Shown here: positions 8,650 to 16,919 of the stretch, one piece after another
Layout: every line of letters starts with the position of its first letter
Position numbering within the stretch: the first letter of the stretch is position 1
Origin: JADMII01 sp036278595
GTDB taxonomy: Bacteria; Chloroflexota; Dehalococcoidia; DSTF01; JACRBR01
Assembly (NCBI GenBank): GCA_036278595.1
Contig: DASUKS010000092.1
Location: 1 to 39,250 of the forward strand
Length of the DNA stretch: 39,250 bases
Reading direction: 5' to 3'
Program-made: the position numbers and the translations under genes
The notes under the pieces: generated by a model
Told to the model about the DNA's origin: nothing
The model's input: the letters and a program-made list of their open reading frames with translations, nothing else
The model's database searches: none

Positions 8650-9542
8650 TGGAATTCCGTCCCCCGCGCACGATCGGCTCGCTCCTGGGCGGCGGCATCG
8701 CGCTCTGGTGCTTCCTGCTGACGGCGGCGCTCGTCGTGCGCGGCGCCACGCTCGACGTGTCGCTCTCGGCCGTCGCGCTTTACATTCTGGCCACCATCTT
8801 CTTCTTCCTCGGCGTCCTGTTCGCGTACTGGACGTACAGCCTCGGCACGATGCGCTACGTCATCGACCGCAACGTCCTGACCATCGCCTGGGGCGACATC
8901 CGGCAGCAGGTGCCGATGCCGCAGATCGAACGCCTGGTGCCGGGCCGGGAGTTGAGCGCGCCATCCGTCGCCGGCGTCAGCTGGCTGGGGCACCACGTCG
9001 GGCGCGCGAAGGTCGACGGCGGCATCGGCGAGACGCTCTTCTACTCGACCCACCGCTCGCCCGACGAGCTGCTCTACCTGGTCACCGCGAACGGCGCCTA
9101 CGCGATCAGCGTCGAGGACGAGGTGGCGTTCGCCGAGGCGGTGCAGGCGCAGCAGCGACTCGGGTCGCTCGTCGCGGTGCCGCAGGCTCCCGACCGCATG
9201 TATCTGGCGGCGCAGCCGTTCTGGGAGGACCGGGCGGCGCAGGTGCTCGTCGCGGCCGCGTTCGCCGTGTTCTTCGCGATGTTCGCCTACATCTACCGCC
9301 AGTACCCGCACCTGTCGGAGAGCATCGAGTTGACGTTCCCGCAGCTCACCGGCGTGACGCGCGTCGGCGCGAAGAGCGAGCTGCTGAAGCTGCCCGCGGT
9401 CGGCATCGTGCTGCTGCTGATGAACATCGTCCTCGGCTTCGTCGCGCACTCGTGGGAGCGGATGGTGGGGTACGTGCTCCTCATCGCGGCGATCGGCGCC
9501 GAAGGTATCCTGCTCGCCGCCGCGATCATCGCGCTCCGCTAG
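8649..9542 (+). CDS. Membrane protein with bacterial PH-like domain
   Basis: A 297-residue protein. Two N-terminal helices (about 14-31 and 42-63) are followed by a soluble block (about 66-185) whose start (RYVIDRNVLTIAWG, then VPMPQIERLVPG) has the strand pattern of bacterial PH-like (bPH) domains seen in membrane-tethered proteins. Three more helices follow (about 197-217, 247-268, 272-293). The start ATG shares a base with the ilvE stop, so translation is probably coupled. No catalytic residues are evident, and the function and its link to ilvE are unknown. The PH-like assignment is from pattern and topology only. Confidence 0.7.
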   Translation: MEFRPPRTIGSLLGGGIALWCFLLTAALVVRGATLDVSLSAVALYILATIFFFLGVLFAYWTYSLGTMRYVIDRNVLTIAWGDIRQQVPMPQIERLVPGRELSAPSVAGVSWLGHHVGRAKVDGGIGETLFYSTHRSPDELLYLVTANGAYAISVEDEVAFAEAVQAQQRLGSLVAVPQAPDRMYLAAQPFWEDRAAQVLVAAAFAVFFAMFAYIYRQYPHLSESIELTFPQLTGVTRVGAKSELLKLPAVGIVLLLMNIVLGFVAHSWERMVGYVLLIAAIGAEGILLAAAIIALR

Positions 9543-9576
9543 CCCGGCGCCAGGCCCGTCCGGCGCGCCGACGCCG

Positions 9577-9582
9577 TATAAT
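9577..9582 (+). promoter_or_regulatory. Consensus -10 box of polA, leaderless spacing
   Basis: A perfect TATAAT followed by six bases and then the GTG start of polA. No -35 box and no Shine-Dalgarno sequence are present. This fits transcription starting at the start codon. Confidence 0.65.
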
Positions 9583-9588
9583 CCGATC

Positions 9589-12432
9589 GTGCCTCGCAAG
9601 TCATCCGCATCTGATTCGGCGCCTTCCGCGTCGCAGCCCAGGCTCGTGCTCGTCGATGGGCACAGCCTGATCTACCGCTCCTTCATGGTGTTCCAGGGGA
9701 GCAAGAACAACGCGCCCGTTGAGTTTGTTGTGAAGCGCACAGGCGAGATCACGACCGCGGTCTACGGCTTCACCAGCACGCTGCTCAGCGTCCTCGACCG
9801 CCTGCAGCCGACGCACCTCGCCGTCGCGCTCGATGCGCCGGCGAAGACGTTCCGGCATGAGAAAGACGCGACGTACAAGGCGACCCGCGCGCCGATGCCC
9901 GACGACCTCAAGCGTCAGGCGGGACGCATCCGCGAGGTGCTGGATGCGTTCAAGATGCCCGTGTTCGAGGAGCCCGGCTTCGAGGCCGATGACGTGCTCG
10001 GCACGCTCGCCCGGCAGGCGAAGGAACAGGGCATCGAGACGTACGTGGCCACGCTGGACTCCGACCTGCTCCAGCTCGTCGAGCCGGGCGTGCAGGTGTT
10101 CATGTACCGCCCGTACATCAAGGCGGCACCCGCCGTGACCTACGACGAAGCGGCGGTGCGCGAGCGCTACGCCCTGGAGCCGGCGCAGATCCCCGATTAC
10201 AAGGGGCTCAAGGGCGATACGTCGGACAACATCCCCGGCGTGCCGGGCATCGGCGAGAAGACGGCGACGAAGCTGCTGCAGCAGTTCGGCACGGTGGAGG
10301 GCATCTTCGAGCGCATCGACGAGGTGACGCCAGACAAGCTGCGCGCCAATCTCCACGAGCATGAGGGCGAGGCGCGCTTCAGCAAGGAGCTGGCGACGAT
10401 CCATCGCGGCGCCCCGACCAAGCTGGACCTCGAGGCGTGCCGCCTGCAGAACTTCGACCGCGAGCGCGTCGAATCGCTGTTCCACGAGCTGGAGTTCCGC
10501 AGCCTCATCTCTCGCATCCCGGAGCAGCTCGGCGAAGAGCAGCACGAGGCGAAGAAGACCGCGATCGCCGCCGCGCGGAACTATCGCACGATCACCGACA
10601 CGGCCGGTCTCGACGCGCTGGTAAAGGCCGCGCGCAAGGCGAAGCGGATGGCGCTGCACGTCGAGAACACCGATGCCAACGGCATGCGCGGCATCCTCGT
10701 CGGCATCGCCATTGCCACGGCGCCAGGCGAGGCGGCGTACATCCCCATCGGCCATCAGCTCTCGCTCGAGGATGGACAGCAACTGCAGCTCGACGAAGTG
10801 CTCGACGCCCTGCGGCCGCTGCTCGAAGACGCCGCGTTCCCGAAGGTCACGCACAACGGACACTTCGACTTCCTCGTGCTCGCGAACCACGGCCTCACGA
10901 TGCGCGGCATGCGCTTCGACACGATGATCGCGGCGTATCTGCTCGGGGAGCAGAATATGGCGATCCAGACGCTCGCCTTCGACCGGCTGAGCATGACGAT
11001 CCCGCCGCTGATTGACCTCATCGGCCGGGCCGGAAAGAACCAGATCACCATGTCGCAGGTGCCGCTCGATACGTCGTGCGAGTACTGCTGCTCGCAGGCC
11101 GATGCGCAGCTGCAGGCGGCCGACGTGCTGTCGTCGGAACTCAAGCAGCGGAACCTATGGCCCCTCTTTGACGATGTCGAGATGCCGCTGATGGCGGTGC
11201 TCGGCGATATGGAGCTGACCGGCGTGGCGATCGACCAGTCGATTCTCGTTGCGATGACGCGCGAGATGCAGGACGAGCTCGAGACGATCGAGCGCGAGAT
11301 CTACGCCGTCGTCGGGCACGAGTTCAATATCGGCTCGCCGCAGCAACTCTCGCAGGTGCTGTTCGAGGAGATCGGGCTGCCGAAGACGCGCAAAACCAAG
11401 CTCGGCTACACGACCGACGCGATCTCGATGGAGCAGCTGCGCGGCCTGCACGACGTGATCGATCTCATCCTGCGCCATCGCGCGATTTCCAAGCTCAAGG
11501 GCACGTACGTCGATGCGCTGCCGGCGCTGGTCAACTCGCGCACGAACCGCATCCATACGACGTTCAACCAGACGACCGCGGCGACCGGCAGGCTGTCGTC
11601 GAACGACCCGAACCTGCAGAACATCCCCGTGCGCACCGGCTACGGCAACGCCATTCGCCGCGCCTTCATCGCGCGCGACATCGGCGACGACCCCATGCTG
11701 CTGGCCGCGGACTACTCGCAGATCGAGTTGCGGATCATGGCGCACCTCAGCCAAGATCCGGCGCTGATCGAGGCGTTCCGGACTGACACCGACATCCACG
11801 CCGCGACAGCGTCGAACGTGTTCGGCGTCCCGCTCGACGAGGTGACGGCGGAGCAGCGGCGGCGCGCGAAGGTGTTCAACTTCGGCGTACTCTACGGCCT
11901 CAGCGAGTACGGCCTCTCGACGAAGGAGCGCATCCCGAGAGAGGAAGCCGCCGGGTTCATCCGCCGCTACTTCGAGCGGTACGAGAAGGTGCGTGGCTGG
12001 CGCGACGGCGCAATCGAGAGCTGCCGCCGGCTCGGCTATGCCGAGACGATGATGGGCCGGCGCCGCTATATCCCGGAGATCCGGTCGGCCAACTTCCAGG
12101 TGCGCTCGTCGGGCGAGCGCATGGCCATCAACATGCCGGTGCAGGGCACGGCGAGCGACATCATCAAGATCGCGATGAACCGCATCGACGCCGAAACCGC
12201 GGAGCGCGGCCTGCGGAGCCGGATGATCCTCCAGGTACACGACGAGCTGATCTTCGAGGGCCCGCGCTCCGAGCTCGAGCAGGTGCGCGAGATGTGCCTG
12301 CGTCTGATGCCGCAGTCGCTGGACCTCGTCGTCCCATTGGTCATCGACGTGAAGACAGGCAAGAACTGGGGCGAGCTCGAAGTCGCGAAGGGCCCGCTGG
12401 CCGAAGAGGAACTGCTGGCCTTCGCGGAGTAG
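9589..12432 (+). CDS. polA: DNA polymerase I
   Basis: A 947-residue family A polymerase for Okazaki-fragment processing and repair. The order is: 5'-3' flap nuclease (about 12-315, DGHSLIYRSF, GLKGDTSDNIPG); a 3'-5' exonuclease-like domain (about 335-520); and the polymerase domain (about 545-947), with motif A DYSQIELRIMAHLS, motif B RRAKVFNFGVLYG and motif C QVHDE. The exonuclease site is degraded: by alignment to E. coli Pol I, the first Asp is His357 and the last Asp is Gln503, while Glu359 and Asp427 remain, so proofreading is probably lost. Start is GTG 9589, placed directly after a TATAAT box. It converges with the Crp-type regulator, with 6 bases between the stops. Confidence 0.96.
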   Translation: MPRKSSASDSAPSASQPRLVLVDGHSLIYRSFMVFQGSKNNAPVEFVVKRTGEITTAVYGFTSTLLSVLDRLQPTHLAVALDAPAKTFRHEKDATYKATRAPMPDDLKRQAGRIREVLDAFKMPVFEEPGFEADDVLGTLARQAKEQGIETYVATLDSDLLQLVEPGVQVFMYRPYIKAAPAVTYDEAAVRERYALEPAQIPDYKGLKGDTSDNIPGVPGIGEKTATKLLQQFGTVEGIFERIDEVTPDKLRANLHEHEGEARFSKELATIHRGAPTKLDLEACRLQNFDRERVESLFHELEFRSLISRIPEQLGEEQHEAKKTAIAAARNYRTITDTAGLDALVKAARKAKRMALHVENTDANGMRGILVGIAIATAPGEAAYIPIGHQLSLEDGQQLQLDEVLDALRPLLEDAAFPKVTHNGHFDFLVLANHGLTMRGMRFDTMIAAYLLGEQNMAIQTLAFDRLSMTIPPLIDLIGRAGKNQITMSQVPLDTSCEYCCSQADAQLQAADVLSSELKQRNLWPLFDDVEMPLMAVLGDMELTGVAIDQSILVAMTREMQDELETIEREIYAVVGHEFNIGSPQQLSQVLFEEIGLPKTRKTKLGYTTDAISMEQLRGLHDVIDLILRHRAISKLKGTYVDALPALVNSRTNRIHTTFNQTTAATGRLSSNDPNLQNIPVRTGYGNAIRRAFIARDIGDDPMLLAADYSQIELRIMAHLSQDPALIEAFRTDTDIHAATASNVFGVPLDEVTAEQRRRAKVFNFGVLYGLSEYGLSTKERIPREEAAGFIRRYFERYEKVRGWRDGAIESCRRLGYAETMMGRRRYIPEIRSANFQVRSSGERMAINMPVQGTASDIIKIAMNRIDAETAERGLRSRMILQVHDELIFEGPRSELEQVREMCLRLMPQSLDLVVPLVIDVKTGKNWGELEVAKGPLAEEELLAFAE

Positions 12433-12438
12433 GCCCCG

Positions 12439-13185
12439 TTACGCTCCGGGTTCCACGCCGAACGATTCATACGCGGCCGCGATGATCGCATAGCACTCGC
12501 ACGACGCTGCTTCGAGCGCCGCCCGGTCGAGCACCTGCACCTGCCCGGCGCTCGATCGCACAGCGCCGCGGGCGTGCAGCTCGCCGATCGCCTCGGTGAC
12601 GGTCGGGCGGGCGGCGCCGAGCATGTCGGCGAGCAGTTCGTGCGTCATGCTGAACGCCGCCGCGCCTACGCGGTCCTGCGTCATCAGCAGCCAGCGGGCG
12701 CACCGCGCGCCGACGCCGTGCAGGCCGTTGCAGGCGCCGGACTGCGCGACCTGGACCAGGAACGCGTGGGAGTAGACCTCCAGCACCGACGAGAGCTCGC
12801 GATTGGTCCGGACGGCGGTGCGGAACGTCTCGACGGGCGTGCGCAAGGCTGCGCCTGCCACCTGGTTCATCACGAGAAACGGGAAGCGGGAGCCGCCGTG
12901 GATGAGCGGCGAGCCGACGATGCCTTCGTTGCCGATCGTCGCGACTTCGATGGTCGCGCCGCTCCGTAGCGTGCTCAGCCATGAGATCACGCACGACGTC
13001 GGGAAGTAGACGTAACGGGGGTCGTCGTGCGGGTGCACGAGTTCCTCCCGGCGCTGCAGCGTCACCTGCTCGAGAATCGGGGCAAGCCCTTCGAGGGCTG
13101 ATGGGGAGAGCGCATCGAGGACCCGGTTGCCGTATGTCCCCGACGGTTGTTGCACCACGCCGCTAACGTAATCGCGCACGTCCAT
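12439..13185 (-). CDS. Crp/Fnr family transcriptional regulator
   Basis: A 248-residue regulator. The N-terminal half is a cyclic-nucleotide-binding-type beta barrel (about 20-145), but the region around VATIGNEGIVG lacks the phosphate-binding RxS motif of cAMP-binding CRP, so the ligand is unclear. The C-terminal winged helix (about 155-235) has TQDRVG, then FSMTHELLADMLGAARPTVTEAIGEL, a standard recognition helix, and ends with the CECY motif common in one Crp subfamily. There is no Fnr-type cysteine cluster at the N-terminus. ATG 13185 was chosen; ATG 13203 would add MYTTDH. Neither has a ribosome site. A TACTAT box lies at 13231-13236 on the minus strand. Confidence 0.88.
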   Translation of the reverse strand: MDVRDYVSGVVQQPSGTYGNRVLDALSPSALEGLAPILEQVTLQRREELVHPHDDPRYVYFPTSCVISWLSTLRSGATIEVATIGNEGIVGSPLIHGGSRFPFLVMNQVAGAALRTPVETFRTAVRTNRELSSVLEVYSHAFLVQVAQSGACNGLHGVGARCARWLLMTQDRVGAAAFSMTHELLADMLGAARPTVTEAIGELHARGAVRSSAGQVQVLDRAALEAASCECYAIIAAAYESFGVEPGA

Positions 13186-13293
13186 ATGGTCTGTCGTGTA
13201 CATGACAGACGCCGGGGCACTTGACCGGCAATAGTACCATCTGTCGGCCACGCCTTTGTCCGCGCGTAGCCACCGCCCGATTGGGGGACGCGC

Positions 13294-13473
13294 GTGCCCG
13301 AGACCCGCTGCGAGCGCAGCAGCAATGGGAAACACCAATGGCTGCGGATCCGCACCGGCCGCGTATGCGAAGCATGCTTGCGGGTTGAGGCGGCCGAGCC
13401 GGATGAAGCGAATCGCGAACCGTCGCAAAGCGAAGAAGCCGCGACGGAACCGCCGGAAGAGAAAGGCCGCTGA
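13294..13473 (+). CDS. Candidate small protein with CxxC, unknown
   Basis: The 330 bases between the Crp-type regulator and the kinase hold one frame I think may be real, 59 residues from GTG 13294 with GGGGGA five bases upstream. Cys6, His14, Cys25 and Cys28 (GKHQW, then RVCEACLRVE) could bind zinc, and the second half is acidic (SEEAATEPPEEKGR). An overlapping frame gives a very basic Arg/Lys peptide, and either could be the shadow. GC at third positions does not decide strongly between them. No function is proposed. Confidence 0.33.
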   Translation: MPETRCERSSNGKHQWLRIRTGRVCEACLRVEAAEPDEANREPSQSEEAATEPPEEKGR

Positions 13474-13504
13474 ACCGCCGCGGGGCTAACGCGACCGATC
13501 GCCC

Positions 13505-13510
13505 TACAAT
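13505..13510 (+). promoter_or_regulatory. -10 box TACAAT of the kinase gene, leaderless spacing
   Basis: TACAAT, six bases, then ATG 13517. There is no Shine-Dalgarno sequence in between. Same layout as polA. Confidence 0.5.
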
Positions 13511-13516
13511 TCGCCG

Positions 13517-14467
13517 ATGGCACGCGTCGCTGTGCTCGCCAGCTTCAACATGGACCTCGTCATGCGCGCCGCACGCCGCCCCGACGGCGGCGAGACGTTG
13601 CAGGGCGACTTCTCCATGCACCTTGGGGGCAAGGGGTTCAACCAGGCCGTCGCCGCGCACCGGTTGGGCGCCGAGGTCGGCGTCACCGGCCGGGTGGGTG
13701 ACGATGACTTCGGCCGTATGTTCCTGGCCGCGCTCGACCGCGAAGACATCGACCGGCGTGCTGTCGTGGTGGACCGCTCGGCCGGCACCGGCGTCGCGGC
13801 AATCGTCGTCGAGCCCGATGGCACGAACACCATCATCCAGGCGCCGCGCGCCAACCGGGGCGCGCGGCCGAGCGACTGGATGGCGGGCTACGACTCATAC
13901 GCGTATGAGGAGGCAGAAGCGCCGCCGTTCTTCGAAGGCGTCGACGTCGCGCTCGCGAACCTCGAGACCAACGCCGATGCCGCCGCGCGCTTCCTTCGGC
14001 AGATGCGGATCGGCGGCAAGCGATGGGGCGCGATGCTCAACGCCGCGCCTGCCGCCGACGTGCCGCCGGATCTCCGCGCGCAGGCGCAGGTCATCATCGT
14101 CAATGAGATCGAGGCCAGGCGTGTGACCGGGATCGACGCGTCGGAGGGCATCGCGAGCGCTGTCGAGGCGGCGCGGCAGCTGCACGGGGTGGTGACGCTC
14201 GGCGAGCACGGTGCGGTCGCCGTTGCGCATGGCACACGCGTCCACGTCCCGGCCTTCGACGTATCCGTGGTCGACACGACGGGCGCCGGCGACGCGTTCT
14301 GCGCGGCGTTCGCGATTGCGGTTCAGGACCGCCATCTCGCGGACGCGCTTCGGTTCGCGAACGCAGCGGGCGCCGTCGCGTGCACCCGGCACGGTGCGTA
14401 CGAATCGATGCCGCGGCTCGCCGAGGTCGAGGAATTGCTCGCGTCGGGACGCGAGCGGGTCAACTGA
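13517..14467 (+). CDS. PfkB-family carbohydrate kinase, ribokinase-like
   Basis: A 316-residue sugar kinase. The substrate-binding signature LGGKGFNQAVAAHRLGA (36-52) matches ribokinase, and the ATP/catalytic motif DTTGAGD (253-259) is intact, with Asp259 the expected catalytic base. The residues between the two motifs (TNTIIQAPRANRG) follow ribokinase order. It probably phosphorylates ribose or a related sugar or nucleoside; without transporter or nucleosidase neighbours the substrate is uncertain. The insert around DSYAYEEAEAPPF (about 125-140) is longer than in E. coli RbsK. The gene overlaps the convergent prenyltransferase gene by 8 bases at their 3' ends. Confidence 0.85.
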   Translation: MARVAVLASFNMDLVMRAARRPDGGETLQGDFSMHLGGKGFNQAVAAHRLGAEVGVTGRVGDDDFGRMFLAALDREDIDRRAVVVDRSAGTGVAAIVVEPDGTNTIIQAPRANRGARPSDWMAGYDSYAYEEAEAPPFFEGVDVALANLETNADAAARFLRQMRIGGKRWGAMLNAAPAADVPPDLRAQAQVIIVNEIEARRVTGIDASEGIASAVEAARQLHGVVTLGEHGAVAVAHGTRVHVPAFDVSVVDTTGAGDAFCAAFAIAVQDRHLADALRFANAAGAVACTRHGAYESMPRLAEVEELLASGRERVN

Positions 14468-15824
14468 GGATGCGGGGCACCGAATCGAACGCGTGCGATG
14501 CCACGATCGTCACGACGTAGCCGAGCAGGAGCAGTAGTCCAGTCATCGCGTGGAGCTGCACGTTCTTGCCCATGATCCCCATCAAGTCATACGGCGACGA
14601 GTACCAGCGGCGCAGCCCGCGATAGATCTCGAACACGAGCGGCAGCGCCAGCAGCGCGAGGAGGGTCGGCAGCGGGATGACGTCGATGATGGCGGCGACG
14701 GCGATCGCCGCGAACGCGCCCAGCGCGGATACCAGGAACGCCTTCGTCACCAGGTCCGCGCTCCAGCGGACGGGGAGCGTCCGCTTGCCGACGAGCGCGT
14801 CGCTGTTGCGGTCGGGGATCTCGTTTACATAAAGGATCAGTGCGATCAGGATGGCGACGGGGATCGACGCGACGAACGGTTCGGCCGACCACTCCTTCGT
14901 CTGCACGAGATACGCGCCCACGACCATGACCGGGCCGAAGCCGAGCGCCGTCGTGATCTCGCCGAGCCCGCGGTGCACCAGCTTCAGCGGCGGGGCAGTG
15001 TAGAACACGCTCAGCAGCACGCCAATGATGCCGACGATCAGCAGCGGCAGCGAGCCGCGGTAGATCACCAGGAACAGCCCGATGGCGATGCCTACGGCGT
15101 ACGCGCCGAGAGAGAGCGCGCCCATCTGCCGGAGCGTCATGAGACCGCGCTGGATGACGCGCGATCCGCCGCTGAACTGCGTCGGGTTGACGTTCGCTTC
15201 GTCTGCCCCTGAGATCGCATCGAACACGTCGTTCGCCACGTTGAGGCCGATGTGGATGGCTGCGCCGCCAATCAGCGTCAGCACCGCCAGCCACCAGCTG
15301 AAGTGGTCGTTCTTCGCGGCGATCGCGATGCCGAGCAGGATCGGTACGATCGTCGCCGTGAGGAATGGCAGACGCGTCGCCACGAGGAACGTCCAGAAGC
15401 GGGAGAGGCGCGGCTTCACCTGCCGGTCCTGCTCGGCCGACAGCGCGCGCAGGTAGCGCCGCGCCTGGTCGTTCGAGCGCTCGGAGTACTCGAAGAACGG
15501 CATTTCCTTCTCGTCCCAGCCCCACGCGCGCCGCGGCGCGAGTGCGTAGCCGCCGTCGCGCGCCTGCAGCCGGCCCCAGAGCTCGATGTACCGTCGCTGG
15601 TCGTAGCCGATGCCCGGCTGGGGCCGGATGTGGCTCACCGTGAAGTTCACGTCGCGGTCAGACGGCGCCGGCAGCCCGGTCGCGTGCACGAGCACCTCGC
15701 CGCGCATCGGATCGACCTGGAACGTCGCGGGCGTCTGCTCGGGATAGCCGTCGTCGCCGACCCAGCTGAGGATCGCGTGCGGGTAGGCCGTGAGCTTCTC
15801 GAAGAGATTGCCGTCAATCTTCAC
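14460..15824 (-). CDS. Fusion: PPOX-type flavin barrel + MenA-like UbiA prenyltransferase
   Basis: A 454-residue fusion. Residues 1-115 look like a pyridoxamine-5'-phosphate-oxidase-type split barrel (PHAILSWVGDDGYPEQ, then GEVLVHATGLP). Residues from about 140 are an eight- or nine-helix UbiA-type prenyltransferase. It has the first Asp motif NVANDVFDAISGAD (195-208), FSGGSRVIQRG, YTAPPLKLVHRGLGE and the second Asp motif NEIPDRNSD (334-342). The NDVFDxxxGAD and GGS patterns are closest to MenA, which prenylates 1,4-dihydroxy-2-naphthoate in menaquinone synthesis. GTG 15824 is chosen because it overlaps the stop of the upstream gene as GTGA; a longer in-frame reading would run through that gene. 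Domain identity is strong for UbiA and moderate for the barrel. Confidence 0.85.
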   Translation of the reverse strand: MKIDGNLFEKLTAYPHAILSWVGDDGYPEQTPATFQVDPMRGEVLVHATGLPAPSDRDVNFTVSHIRPQPGIGYDQRRYIELWGRLQARDGGYALAPRRAWGWDEKEMPFFEYSERSNDQARRYLRALSAEQDRQVKPRLSRFWTFLVATRLPFLTATIVPILLGIAIAAKNDHFSWWLAVLTLIGGAAIHIGLNVANDVFDAISGADEANVNPTQFSGGSRVIQRGLMTLRQMGALSLGAYAVGIAIGLFLVIYRGSLPLLIVGIIGVLLSVFYTAPPLKLVHRGLGEITTALGFGPVMVVGAYLVQTKEWSAEPFVASIPVAILIALILYVNEIPDRNSDALVGKRTLPVRWSADLVTKAFLVSALGAFAAIAVAAIIDVIPLPTLLALLALPLVFEIYRGLRRWYSSPYDLMGIMGKNVQLHAMTGLLLLLGYVVTIVASHAFDSVPRILS

Positions 15825-16303
15825 GCGACCGCCCCCGCCAGATCCAGCGTCTGCGGCGCCTGCGACGGGTCGCCGTCTGCCCACCATGAGATGCGCGTCG
15901 GCGTCACCTCGATCAGCGCGCGCTCGAAGAAGAGCGGCAGCGCGAACCGCTTGCCGAGAAACGAGTCGATCGCTGGTTCCTTCGCGCGCCAGAGCGGCAG
16001 CACTTCTTCCCATGTCTCGTGTGGGTCATCCTCGATGATGCGGGCGTCGCCCTGGATGACGCAGCGGGCCTTCGACCCGCCGGTCGCGATCGGATCCGTG
16101 ATCGACAGGCTCACGCGCTTGTCGCGCTTGATGTGCTCGAGCTTCTTCGAAAAGAGCACGCTGGACGTCATATAGACATGCGTGCCGTCCCACAGCGGGA
16201 TTAGTGGATGGACGACCGCCTCGCCCTTGGCGTTCACGACAGCGAGCTCGCAGACGAGCGCGCGCGTTAGAAGATCGTCGACAACAGGAGGAATTGCGCC
16301 CAC
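15821..16303 (-). CDS. PPOX-class (pyridoxamine 5'-phosphate oxidase-like) flavin/F420 protein
   Basis: A 160-residue split-barrel protein. ELAVVNAKGEAVVHPLIPLWDG, VLFSKKLEHIKRDKRVSLSI and ARCVIQGDARIIED are typical of PPOX-class proteins that bind FMN, F420 or heme. Which cofactor it binds is not readable here. GTG 16303 is chosen because AAGGAG ends exactly 6 bases upstream; an ATG at 16354 (17 residues more) or 16336 is possible but lacks such a site. Its TGA overlaps the GTG of the PPOX-MenA fusion, so the two are translationally coupled, and both contain the same fold. This suggests the pair acts together, perhaps in quinone redox chemistry (inference). Confidence 0.82.
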   Translation of the reverse strand: MGAIPPVVDDLLTRALVCELAVVNAKGEAVVHPLIPLWDGTHVYMTSSVLFSKKLEHIKRDKRVSLSITDPIATGGSKARCVIQGDARIIEDDPHETWEEVLPLWRAKEPAIDSFLGKRFALPLFFERALIEVTPTRISWWADGDPSQAPQTLDLAGAVA

Positions 16304-16434
16304 CCGTCTCTCCTTCGCACCAGTTCGTACATCCATACGCGTCCCCGCGCGCATGCGGATCTCACACGCTCACAGCGTAACGCGTGGTTGCGATCCAGGC
16401 TCGCCGCCTTGATGCAAGAGGGTGATAACCGCGC

Positions 16435-16623
16435 TTATGGCCGCGGGCGCGGAGGATCGCCGGGCGGGATCGTCGGAGGCTGGGGCGGCGGTCCGCCGGG
16501 TGGCATGGGGTCGGGCGGGCGCGGCGGGGAAGGCGGAATGATCGGCGGACGCGGGATGTCGGCGCGCGGCGTAGCGACGAACGAAGCTGTGTGCGTGCGC
16601 GCCGCGCGCCGGCCCGCCCGCAT
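16435..16623 (-). CDS. Possible small Pro-rich protein
   Basis: A 62-residue frame whose ATG lies 2 bases after the csbD stop. After a basic Ala/Arg N-terminus it is almost entirely PP-containing repeats (RPPIIPPSPPRPPDPMPPGGPP). There is no signal peptide and no ribosome site of its own. The opposite strand gives an equally long Gly-rich frame, so this low-complexity DNA may be non-coding. Apart from this the interval 16304-16625 shows nothing I can name. Confidence 0.25.
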   Translation of the reverse strand: MRAGRRAARTHTASFVATPRADIPRPPIIPPSPPRPPDPMPPGGPPPQPPTIPPGDPPRPRP

Positions 16624-16625
16624 CG

Positions 16626-16790
16626 CTAGAGGTCCTTCTTCACGTCGCCGTAGATCTTCTCAGCCTTCCCCTTAGCCTGCTCGGCCTTCCCTTTGGCTTG
16701 CTGCTTGTCGTTGTTGGTGGTCTTGCCCATCATCTCGCGGGCCTTGCCCTTTGCCTCGTCCATGCGGCCTTCGTTCTTCTTGTTCGCCAT
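16626..16790 (-). CDS. csbD: CsbD family stress-response protein
   Basis: A 54-residue hydrophilic Lys/Glu-rich protein beginning MANKKNEGRMDEAKGKAREMM, with AKGKAEQAKGKAEK repeats. It is a standard CsbD/YjbJ-type small protein, induced under general stress in other bacteria and of unknown molecular role. AAAGGAG lies 10 bases upstream of ATG 16790. The open frame extends to 17102, but that part has no initiation signal and runs through the riboswitch on the other strand. Confidence 0.9.
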   Translation of the reverse strand: MANKKNEGRMDEAKGKAREMMGKTTNNDKQQAKGKAEQAKGKAEKIYGDVKKDL

Positions 16791-16919
16791 TCGGACACCA
16801 CTCCTTTCCGTCTCGTTCGGATTATCAACGGCCCGCAGTAACGCCACAGACAAGCAGGAATGTGACGCATCGCGTGGACGTGGCGGATTGGATGTGTGTA
16901 ATCCGTTCGTGATGCCGCA

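Noticed and set aside
8181..9599. 472-residue antisense frame across ilvE and the PH-like gene
   Set aside because: Lacks motifs; the opposite strand carries ilvE with all family residues.
14460..16013. 517-residue reading of the MenA-type fusion from 16013
   Set aside because: It would run through the upstream PPOX gene; the GTGA overlap at 15821-15824 marks the real start.
16861..16870. TGTGACGCAT also found at 26491-26500
   Set aside because: A shared 10-mer is expected by chance many times in a window of this length; only the second copy forms an inverted repeat.
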